A DNA stretch of 64,000 nucleotides from Rugalucina vietnamica (Eukaryota > Mollusca > Bivalvia > Lucinida > Lucinidae), in contig OZ024872.1 in the NCBI GenBank assembly GCA_964017185.1, positions 40,740,188-40,804,187 on the forward strand. Reading direction: 5' to 3'. A program made the translations under genes and the position numbers. Every line of letters starts with the position of its first letter. Positions within the stretch are counted from its first letter, which is position 1. The notes under the pieces are model-generated. The model saw only the letters and a program-made list of their open reading frames with translations, was not told where the DNA came from and searched no databases. Shown piece after piece: positions 55,840-64,000 of the stretch.

Positions 55840-56047
55840 CTGGATGACTTCAACTTCAATAGTTTCGTCCCAGTCATCAATTTTTCAGTCAAGTCGGGAC
55901 GGAGCCAACGCCTCTTGGGTTTAACCAGTACTGTAGGGAGTTAATATGTCTTGCTCAAAGACACAACACGGTGACGCTTGTGGGGACCAAACCCAGGACC
56001 TCTCGATTCGGAGTCCGACGCTCTACCACTACACCACCGCGCTCCCC
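55840..56047 (-). mobile_element. tRNA-derived SINE, well preserved
   Basis: Read on the minus strand it starts GGGGAGCGCGGTGGTGTAGT, with A box GTGGTGTAGTGGTAGAGCG and a B-box region GGTTTGGTCCCC, then the body. The absence of a foldable full cloverleaf and the shared body mark it as a SINE and not a tRNA gene. Confidence 0.7.
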
Positions 56048-56049
56048 GA

Positions 56050-56950
56050 CTTCAATGGCGAGTCTTGTCAAAAATCTCTTCAAGGGATAGTATGAAATTG
56101 ATTGACTCAGTATATGCTCAGTACTCAGTATAAGCATGAGGTGATGATTGATCAGAAATTTACCATACCCCTCCCACTTACAAATGCCAGGGTGTAATGG
56201 CGGTAAACTTTTCCACAAATATAGCTATTTCTGTACTTGACACAAAATAAGAGGAACATGGAATTACTGTGTAATTACTAAATACCTTTGCTAACCAGAA
56301 TAATGCACCATTGGCGACTGCCTTTGCACCAAAATTATGACTTTAAACCACGCATGTGGGTGACCCACTTTTTGTATTTTCAATATAGGCCGCTTTGTTT
56401 AAAAAATCTGAGAATACAATCCGGTGTCATTTGAAAGTGTTACGGAACACCGAAGGGTCCGTTGAGTAAGTATTTGGCGCGTTTATACGGACCCAGACCA
56501 CAATTAATTTTACTATATAGTTTAATCATTTGTTATGCCTCCTACCTTCTTAACTGACATTGCTGGCTTGTGTTCTGAAGGTTTTCTCCAAGTCTACACT
56601 GTATGCCAGTACTTTTAATCAAGATTAAAATATGGGTTGACCGGCTCGTTTGGGAGGCATCACATACCGGTGTCTTCGTCAATTATCCGCCAGCCTAGGA
56701 GCAACCCCATAAGGGGTGGTTCAGTTGGCAGTTAAATACCTGAAATTACCAGATATCTCCACTAATTTAACATTTCCTGAAAGCTTAGACAACAATCTAA
56801 CCAATCTGACATCAAAATCAGCAATTCAACATGATTTGTCAACTTTACACCCCAATAAATAGGGGAACTATTTTGTGTGTAAGTATATCCGTATCGTGTT
56901 CTACCATTCAAGGGAAGTAATTGTGACCTGATTCCATAAGCGCACCTCCT
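56050..56950. other. Intergenic DNA without recognised features
   Basis: Small overlapping ORFs only. The last part may hold decayed non-LTR sequence leading into the endonuclease fragment at 56955. Confidence 0.35.
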
Positions 56951-56954
56951 TTCT

Positions 56955-57225
56955 GGAATCATGCCGTGGATCATTGTGTTAAAATTGTGCGAGGTGGTGG
57001 CCACCGAGTTGCTGTAGTAGAAGTGTCGATTATAGGCCTGTCTGCCATATAAATGTATACTTGCCAAGCAGAGGTTCGGCTAGTAGTGAAAATGAATTTA
57101 TAGAGACACTGGATGACCTGCATGAGGTTCTTCAGACTTTCACTGCAACACATGATATTATCATTGGAAGAGACTTTAATGCTTCTCTCCACCGGACTAA
57201 GACGTGTGGTCGTGACCAAACTTTC
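56955..57225 (+). pseudogene. Endonuclease fragment of an older non-LTR retrotransposon
   Basis: Translated in pieces: G-G-G-H-R-V-A-V-V-E-V then, after a frameshift, P-S-R-G-S-A-S-S-E-N-E and H-D-I-I-I-G-R-D-F-N-A-S-L-H. The last is the apurinic-type endonuclease motif G-G-D-F-N with the second Gly changed to Arg. Reading frame and catalytic site are broken. It probably belongs with the reverse transcriptase fragment at 61050-61960. Confidence 0.6.
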
Positions 57226-58335
57226 ATTCTTGAAAGCTGTTATGACAAACTGTGACTCTTTGATGAATAAGCGTGATGAACTTTTGGTATTGGTTAACCA
57301 GTATGAACCTAAAATTATACTTCTCACAGAAATATTGCCAAAAATGTGAACTATCCAATAGACAAATGTGAACTAGTTTTACCTAACTATGAACTATATA
57401 TTTTCTTCACTTGTAAATGGAAGGGGAGTTGCAACCTATATCCTTGAATCATTATCTTCAATTTTAGTTGAAAATTTGTCAACGGAACCTTTCGAAGAGT
57501 CTGTATGGTGTTGTTGCAAATTGGACAATAGTGATAAACTGCTCATTGGAAATGTTTATAGATCTCCAAATAGTTCATCTGAAAATAACAAAAATCTTAA
57601 TGTACTGTTGAAATCTGCTGTGCAGGCTTCTTTTTCCCACGTTTTGATCACAGGAGATTTTAACTACATGTATAAAAAATTGATTGGTTGACAATTGAAT
57701 GGACGGTTGACATTGATAATGACGCGTCAATTTTCTTGGAGAATAACTGTAAGAGACTTATATATCTTACACAACACGTTACACAACATACAAGATTCCG
57801 CGAAAACCAAAATGAGAGCTGCTTGGACTTGATTTTTACTAACGAAGAATTGATGGTTGACTCATTGGAATATTTACCCAGCTTAGGTGCTAGTGACCAT
57901 TTAGTGTTACTGTTTAACTATGTATGCTACATTCCTCCAGAATCATCAGGCCTTCCGAAATTTAACTTTTTCAAGGGTGATTATGTCGCTATGAGGGAGG
58001 CCCTTACTGTTATGGATTGGAATCCTAGAATGGATTGTTCAACAGACTCTACATGGGAAAACTTTGTTGAGATATTAAACAGTATTATTGAAAAGCATGT
58101 CCCCAAACGTTCTCACACTTACTCGTACAAGAAGCCATGGATGAATAATGAAACAGCAAAGACAATTGATAAGAAAAGGAGGGCGTGGATTAAGCTAAGG
58201 AACTGCCCTAATGCTAGTAACATTTCATCATATAAAAATAGTAGAAATGAAGCAACAAGTGTTATTAGATCAGCCAAGTTTGAATATGAAAAAGACATTT
58301 GCTCTAAGGTAAACAATGAACCAAAACTGTTTTGA
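57226..58335 (+). pseudogene. Endonuclease domain of the CR1/Jockey-like element
   Basis: Motifs in order: K-I-I-L-L-T-E (normally with catalytic Glu), N-V-Y-R-S-P-N-S-S, I-T-G-D-F-N-Y, E-S-C-L-D-L-I-F-T-N-E, and G-A-S-D-H-L-V (the catalytic S-D-H). Frame changes occur near 57350-57390 and a stop interrupts at 57691; the piece from 57688 runs open to a TGA at 58335. The linker toward the reverse transcriptase (K-K-R-R-A-W) is typical of the family. Confidence 0.75.
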
Positions 58336-58341
58336 AGCTAT

Positions 58342-60173
58342 GTGAAGTCAAAATGCAAAACTAGAGACAAAGTATGTGACTTAATGAAAAATGATGGAAC
58401 TTTAACCAACTCTGAGAGAGATAAAGCTGAAGTTTTAAATGACTTTTTTGTGAGTGTTTTCACTAAAGAAGATTTGTCATATGTGCCCACATTACCGGAT
58501 AGAAACTTTGATCAAGAATTAGAATCATTTTTAATAAACCAAGATGATGTTTTGAAAAAGTTAGGTACGTTGAAAGCTTCTAAGTCAGCTGGTCCAGATG
58601 GACTTCATTGTAAGTTTCTACTTGAATTGAAAGAAGGTTTATGTAAACCATTGACTGTCATCTTTAACAAATCACTTGAGTCTGGAGAGGTACCGACACA
58701 GTGGAAAAGAGATCATGTGTCGCCTATCTTCAAGAAGGGGGACAAGAAATAGCCCGAGAATTACCGACCGGTTAGTCTGACCTGCGTGGTTTGTAAAACT
58801 ATGGTTAGGGATAAACTTAAAATGTCTGGCTTTCGCTGCCAGTTTTATAAAGGGTCACTGATGAAGGTTCATTACCCGAAATTGTACAATATGGCCCATC
58901 TTCTAGCTTTGTATTTTTACTGCTTCCAAAGGATCTAACAATTATTTTTATTTTTTTTTTATGTCGCATATGGAAAGAAATAAACTTTTTTCAGAACACC
59001 AATTCGGGTTTAGAAGTGGTCATTCGTGTTCTACACAGTTGTTATCTGTTCTTGAGGACTGGTCGAAGGCCTTGGACTGTAATGAAAATGTGGATGTGAT
59101 ATATTTAGATTTTCGCAAGGCCTTCGATACAGTTCCTTATGCAAGACTGATAAATAAACTATATGCTTATGGAATCAGACGTAGACTTCTACGCTGGATA
59201 CAAAACTTTCTAACTAACAGAAAACAAAAAATAATAGTTCAAGGAGAGGAATCGCAGTGGGCTGACGTAGCTAGCGGTATACCCCATGGATCGGTGTTAG
59301 GGCCAGTATTATTTCTAACATATATCAACGATTTACCAGATGCGATAAAGAAATTCGTCACTATCTTCGCTGATGATACTATGGAACACGCTGTTATAAG
59401 GACAGAAAACGATGCCATTGAAGTCCAAGAGGATCTGTATGAAATGTCAGACTGGTCAGAAATATGGGAAATACTATTTAACGCGAAAAAGTGTAAATCA
59501 TTGCATATGGGGAAAATCGAATCCAAAGACTGTATATTATATGAAAAAAGGAGATCGGAAAATACCTCTAGAACAAGTGACAGAAGAGAAAGATTTAGGT
59601 GTAATTTTCTGTGATACACTGAAGTTTGATAAACATATATTGAACTGTGTAAATAAGGCAAACATAATCCTCGGTATAGTCAAGCGTTTTTTTACTTACA
59701 TGTATATGAACAGGAATATGTTTATCCAGTTGTACAAGAGCCTCACCCGCCCGAACCTCGAATATGCAACGGTGATTTGGAACCCATATCTGAAAAAGAA
59801 CATTTTTCTTATCGAGAATGTACAAAGAAGGACAACAAAGTTAGTATCAGAAATAGCTCACCTACCTTATGAACAAAGGCTACGTAACTTAGGCCTCCCA
59901 AGTTTGAACTATAGGAGATGTCGTACAGATATAATTCAAGTTTACAAAATATTAAACAAAATTGATGATATTCCTGTGGATAAGTTTTTCACAATATCTG
60001 AAAGCAACAGAACACGTGGGCATAAGTATAAGCTGGCTAAGGGGCACAATAGAACGAAGCAAAGGGCCAGTGTATTCTCTCAGAGAGTGATAAATCCTTG
60101 GAATAATCTTCCGTCTTTATGTGTGGAGAGTGAATCAGTCAACAGCTTCAAGTCTGCGTTGAATGTCGTCTGA
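58342..60173 (+). pseudogene. Reverse transcriptase and C-terminal region of the same element
   Basis: Blocks seen: S-K-S-A-G-P-D-G-L, P-I-F-K-K-G-D-K-K, (TAG), E-N-Y-R-P-V-S-L-T, then an insertion at ~58820-58960, then F-G-F-R-S-G-H-S-C, Y-L-D-F-R-K-A-F-D-T-V, G-I-P-H-G-S-V-L-G-P and the catalytic F-A-D-D-T. A frame shift near 59500-59560 leads to the C-terminal part (N-L-E-Y-A-T-V-I-W-N-P, then N-P-W-N-N-L-P), which ends with TGA at 60173. The catalytic residues remain. Confidence 0.8.
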
Positions 60174-60715
60174 AAAGATCATCCGCTGAAGTTTGAATGT
60201 ACATAGTTCTAACCCAAGTTTTAGCGCACTCCCAAAGTTTTAAGTTAATTATGTTCTAAGAAAATTGTGTAAAGTTGATTTGATCGACCACAACAAGCAA
60301 CCTGCTTAGACGACGGCCTGGTACCCGTAAGTTACCCGTAAGTAAGTTTCGGCGTTTTTTGTGGATGAGCATGGTTTATTCTTAGCGTCTGAGTATCCTG
60401 TGGCTTCTACATTTTTCCATACTGCCCGTGACTCATGACGTGCACCACCAGAATCTTTCTGATCACACACATATTAGTATTGATATACCAGGAAGGACTT
60501 TGACGGCGCAAGTAAGTGTAAAGGAGGAGGAAGGAATACAGAAGTATTATTGAAGAAAAGTTGCAGGACCCAGTTGGTGTACCTGGTAGTAGATTAGAAT
60601 GCTGATGTAAATAAACAGTGCTTTGTATAGCTGTTGTTATTTGGTGTCAAAATAGAATTCAAATAAGAAAAGGTTTAAGGCTGGCTTGGCCATCTGGGAA
60701 TGCTGTCCAGGAAAG

Positions 60716-61035
60716 TAAAAAGGTACAAGTAGGCAACGATCAGGAAAAGGCGCAATCAGAAAAAGATTCCCACTCCAAAAACCGAGGCGGGAAAAAACCA
60801 AACTAACAATAAGGGACTAAGACCATGAATACATTTAGTAAGCCGAATCATCGGAGCAGCTATTTCCCAATAGGTGGCCACTCAGTTACATAAACTTAAC
60901 TAAAATATGATAACATACATAAGGCGTCAACAGCACAAAAAATAAACACCATGACATAAAACAATAAAAACCACAACAGAAGTATCGCATTGGAACGATC
61001 AGTAATATAAAATTACTGGCGGGCTTAAACCGGTT
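60716..61035 (+). repeat. 540-bp interspersed repeat (copy 4, partial)
   Basis: Starts GGTACAAGTAGGCAACGATC and keeps the first ~320 bp of the unit. It ends where a non-LTR reverse transcriptase fragment starts. Confidence 0.75.
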
Positions 61036-61049
61036 GCACATCCTGTCTG

Positions 61050-61965
61050 GAAGTGTGCGGGATCTCCGACAGATGAATTTCGTCCTGCTGCTCTGGATTA
61101 GAAATACGAGGAGGGAGCTTAAGAAATGTATTCGTAGAGCGGTCACCAAAAAGCGCGAGGAATTTATTACAACTATCATGGAGGCCAACGAATTTTACTC
61201 TAGGCTTTCTTCAAGACCACCAAGAGGCAGCGCTCGTCTAAATCAACTAATACTCAGCCGCTGCATTATAAGGATGAGGTATTTAAAGGTCCAGAAGAGG
61301 TGGCGGATGAGTTTGCTTCACAATTTGAGGTCCTGGCAACACCATCCGAGGATGTAAAGTTTGATGACAGCTACCGAGATCAAGTTATGTTGGACAAGCT
61401 CCTTATTGAGGACATTTGTAGAGGGCAAAGCCGCACTTTTACCCCAACTACTACAGAGGAAATTTCCAAAATCGTACAGACATTCAAGAATAATAAGGCA
61501 CATGACATGCAAGGACTGGCGGCCGAGCATTTGAAGGTTGCTCCCAGGGCTGTCCACTTGTCGCTTTCAAACATGATGAACTACATTATACAGACTGGCT
61601 ATATTCCACAGCAATTGAAGCAAGGTGTAATCACTCCGGTCCTTAAGAAGCATAAAGACCCCCTATTACCAACAAACTACAGAGGAGTAACAGTTCTGTC
61701 AATTATAGGCAAGGTCCTGGAGAAGGTGCTGCTTCAACGCACAGAGAGCACGCTATGCCGAGAACAATCAAGATTCCAGAGAGGTTTCACGAAAAATTCT
61801 TCGTCTGTGAATGCAGCCCTCATTGTGTCTGAAGTTCAGAATGAGGCAAAGTGTACTAATCAAAACCTACATTTGATAATTCTGGATGCCTGTTAGGCAT
61901 TTGATGTGTGTGACAGGAGTCCTTGCTTCGTAAAATCTACCCAGCCGGAGTAGACGGTTCCCTGT
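61050..61965 (+). pseudogene. Reverse transcriptase fragment of an older non-LTR retrotransposon
   Basis: A basic pre-RT stretch (R-R-E-L-K-K-C-I-R-R-A-V-T-K-K) leads, after a frame change near 61300, into an open frame to 61896. RT blocks: N-N-K-A-H-D-M-Q-G-L, G-V-I-T-P-V-L-K-K-H-K, N-Y-R-G-V-T-V-L-S, G-F-T-K-N-S-S-S and I-I-L-D-A-C. A TAG sits where the Lys before A-F-D-V is expected. The remaining RT, including Y-A-D-D, is missing. Confidence 0.75.
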
Positions 61966-62154
61966 GGACGACTGTATGTAGCCTTTGCAGTGATGCAACC
62001 TCCTCAGTTAAGTGGATGGGAAGACTTTCGAGCCCATTTGTGATAAAATAGGGCGTCAGATAATGTACTCTTCAGATACTCTTCACTATAAGCTACTCGA
62101 GAGCTTGGGACTAGGAGCTTTTATTGGACATATCAAATGTTGTACCCAAACATG

Positions 62155-62358
62155 TGTTAATGTTTATAATGTTTATGTTATAAGGGAAACTACTCATTAA
62201 GAACTTTAACTTAATACAATTACTTCCCTTTTGCTTATTGTGATGTCACAACGTCATGATGATGACGTTACGTCTAATTACTTTATGTCTTTTATGTCTG
62301 CCATAGTGAATATTAAATATGTAACTCTTAGAGTATCTAGTCTTGTTCAAGTTTAACA
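62155..62358 (+). mobile_element. Candidate 5' LTR
   Basis: The region starts TGTTAATGTTTATAATG (approximate) and ends GTTCAAGTTTAACA next to a primer-binding site, giving a length near 200 bp with TG..CA ends. It contains ATF/CREB-like sites. The 3' LTR would be outside the window, so the borders are not confirmed. Confidence 0.55.
62244..62275 (+). promoter_or_regulatory. Cluster of CRE-like ACGTCA sites in the candidate LTR
   Basis: TGATGTCACAACGTCATG followed by ATGATGACGTTACGTC: four ACGT/TGACG-type half-sites within about 32 bp, in the expected place for an LTR promoter. Function is inferred from the motif. Confidence 0.45.
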
Positions 62359-62360
62359 AA

Positions 62361-62373
62361 TGGTAGCAGAGCG
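62361..62373 (+). other. Primer-binding site of the LTR retrotransposon
   Basis: TGGTAGCAGAGCG, three bases after the presumed LTR end. It resembles the initiator-Met-type PBS (TGGTATCAGAGC) of many LTR elements. Confidence 0.65.
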
Positions 62374-62504
62374 TACCAAAAGGTCCTTACAGATATGGGA
62401 GACTGTTTGGAATACAGTGTGGACAGCAAAGAGTGAAATGGTGAAGTTACAGGACTAAGAAGATAAGTTTTCAAGGGTGATGGTAACAGTAGTGGAAATT
62501 AAGA

Positions 62505-63770
62505 ATGACAATTACAATAAAACCTCCAGTTTACAACAACAAAAAGAATTATGAGCGGTATAAACAAGAACTTTTAGCGTGGAAAGAAATAACTGATTTA
62601 GATGCAAGGAAACAAGCAATTGCTGTAGCACTATCCCTTCCAGAAGAGGATGACACCCAGATAAGAGACAAAGTATTTGACCAGTTGTCACTAGAGGACT
62701 TGAAGAAAGAAAATGGATTTAGCGTGTTGGTAACATTTCTTGATGAACACTTGGGAAAGGATGATCTCAGTGACAGTATTGAAAAGTTTTATGACTTCGA
62801 AAATTATGAAAGGGTTGACGGGCAAACAATTAATAATTTTATAGCTAACTATGATATGAAATACAGAAAAATAGAGAAGAAAAATATGAAATTACCATCC
62901 GAAATTTTGGCCTTCAAATTAATTCAGAAATCAAAAATTAATCACATGGAAAAACTTTTAGTTCTCACTGGATTAAACTATGAAAACAAAGCAAGATTGT
63001 ATGAGGAAGCTAAATTGTCACTTAAGAAATTTGTAGGAGAAAACATATCAACAGAAAAACAAAGCAAATCATTGGAGTCCAGTAAAGTGGAGAAAAGTGA
63101 GGATGTTCAGGCACTGGTTTCAACATGTAACTTAAGGGAGAAAAATAAGCAAGTTCAGAAGACAACAGGGGTGCTCTATAACAAAGGAGGTGTAAGACGT
63201 ATTTGTGGAGGTTCACATAGAAAGAGTGACACAAACATGACTTTGATCAGGAGAAGAAATCCACTGGGCATAAATGGTCAACCTATCAGGTGTTATTCTT
63301 GTGGGTCTTTTAGGCATCTATTAGTGGATTGTCCAGACAGCTGGGAAAATATGAAGAAAGTGAAATACTGTAAAAAGGAGGTTTGGCCAATGGGCTACTT
63401 CGAGGAAACTAAAAGGGTAAATACCAACAACTCTGCACTTTATGATACTGGAGGTTATAAGAGCATGAATGAAAATTGTGGCAAAAGGAGAAACAAAGCT
63501 TGTGCTGGTTCTAAATATGCGATTCGGTTTTCCAGCAACAAAGTGTCACATGATAATTCTGCGAAACCTGTAGAATCTGAACTGAATTTAACATTTCAAG
63601 TTAAATATGGGAGAGGGGCGTTTAATTCAAAGATAAAATCAACGAGTAAACTGGACTACAGAGGTGCAAAGAGGGTGGAGACAGAAGTTGGGTCGAGGAT
63701 TCAGCGGGCTGAGAACCCAAGGTGGTGTGGCCAGGCCAGGAATTTGGGTTATAGTATGGACATGTACTAG
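62505..63770 (+). CDS. Gag-like protein of an LTR retrotransposon
   Basis: 421 codons starting 132 bp after the primer-binding site. Residues 1-180 are helical and charged (K-P-P-V-Y near the start, then Y-K-Q-E-L-L-A-W-K) as in capsid regions of LTR-element Gag proteins. Residues ~200-250 are basic. A zinc knuckle C-Y-S-C-x4-H-x4-C is at about 263-276. The last 100 residues have no clear protease motif. A stop at 63768-63770 and little coding after it suggest either a separate pol further right or a deletion. The ORF is intact, so the copy may be fairly young. Confidence 0.7.
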   Translation: MTITIKPPVYNNKKNYERYKQELLAWKEITDLDARKQAIAVALSLPEEDDTQIRDKVFDQLSLEDLKKENGFSVLVTFLDEHLGKDDLSDSIEKFYDFENYERVDGQTINNFIANYDMKYRKIEKKNMKLPSEILAFKLIQKSKINHMEKLLVLTGLNYENKARLYEEAKLSLKKFVGENISTEKQSKSLESSKVEKSEDVQALVSTCNLREKNKQVQKTTGVLYNKGGVRRICGGSHRKSDTNMTLIRRRNPLGINGQPIRCYSCGSFRHLLVDCPDSWENMKKVKYCKKEVWPMGYFEETKRVNTNNSALYDTGGYKSMNENCGKRRNKACAGSKYAIRFSSNKVSHDNSAKPVESELNLTFQVKYGRGAFNSKIKSTSKLDYRGAKRVETEVGSRIQRAENPRWCGQARNLGYSMDMY

Positions 63771-64000
63771 TGACTAGCAAACAAAGTGTGTGAAACATAT
63801 GGGTGATGTAAAATACAGAGGGCTAAACTACACTCGTTGGTCACGTTTATATTGACTGAGGAAAAATGGTGGGGCTTATAATTGTATTTGTAGCTCATCG
63901 TAATATGTGTTTATCAGAATGGGAATGACTGATAATCCTTAAATTACACGTTTAACAATAAAAGTGTAAGATTCTGAAATTCATACTAGGGATAAAATGG
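63771..64000 (+). other. Sequence downstream of gag, no recognised coding
   Basis: No protease or reverse transcriptase motif is visible in 230 bp. It may be the start of a degraded pol or an internal non-coding stretch cut by the window edge. Confidence 0.35.

Larger units (their letters stand above)
57226..60360 (+). mobile_element. Non-LTR retrotransposon, CR1/Jockey-like, defective
   Basis: About 3.1 kb with an apurinic-type endonuclease followed by a reverse transcriptase and a C-terminal region, all on the plus strand. It lies between two parts of another LINE. In-frame stops, a ~140-bp insertion in the reverse transcriptase and frameshifts show it is dead. The family call rests on motif wording, not on a tree. 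Confidence 0.8.

Noticed and set aside
55955-56047. tRNA gene
   Set aside because: A and B boxes are present, but it continues into a body shared with other copies and does not fold as a full tRNA; it is a SINE.

Overview
The window looks like AT-rich, intron-rich, transposon-laden animal DNA. It is most likely from a mollusc and probably a bivalve. This rests on metazoan C2H2 zinc-finger exons with GT/AG introns, tRNA-derived SINEs, non-LTR and LTR retroelements, and many non-coding elements built from tandem core repeats, a GACGG-type microsatellite and hairpin ends, an architecture known from bivalve 'pearl' elements and Helentron-associated repeats. The species cannot be fixed from the sequence alone.

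One host gene dominates, on the minus strand from about 43.1 kb to beyond the left edge. Three constant exons (43124-43032, 37548-37392, 36312-35695) join in one open frame. They encode a helical stretch, an acidic linker and a Ser/Gln/Gly-rich linker with basic patches and two SUMO-type motifs. The third exon ends in a strong GTAAGT donor that splits a codon after its first base. After a 15.2-kb intron come eleven intact cassettes (20465 down to 953). Each has its own acceptor in the same phase, a short lead-in, exactly two C2H2 fingers joined by a TGEKPY/TGERPY/TGEKPYR-type linker, and its own stop codon. A twelfth cassette at 10.4-10.5 kb is decayed. This is the layout of a gene that makes many DNA-binding isoforms by choosing one terminal exon, as insect lola and mod(mdg4) do. 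Finger 1 is nearly constant and finger 2 varies strongly, so the cassettes look like a specificity library. No BTB domain is visible in the window.

The rest is mobile and repeated DNA. 1-20 kb: MITEs and SINEs between cassettes, a 1.55-kb near-palindrome (8.8-10.4 kb), and an inverted pair of 540-bp repeats around two cassettes. 22.4-27.2 kb: a hairpin-ended tandem-core element that carries a 3.3-kb inverted repeat. 29-33.6 kb: three more hairpin-ended elements, one nested in another. 37.7-42.7 and 44.8-47.7 kb: a family whose 128-bp core contains the perfect palindrome AGGTCACAGTGACCT. 44.2-48.0 and 49.5-53.7 kb: two hAT-like elements with 8-bp target duplications and other elements nested in them. 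54.6-55.3 kb: a foldback element with a 9-bp target duplication. 56.9-62.0 kb: two non-LTR retrotransposons, a CR1/Jockey-like copy lying inside an older one. 62.1-64 kb: the 5' end of an LTR retrotransposon with LTR, primer-binding site and a Gag-like ORF.

Exon structures were derived by eye from splice-site and reading-frame agreement. Transcript data were not available.
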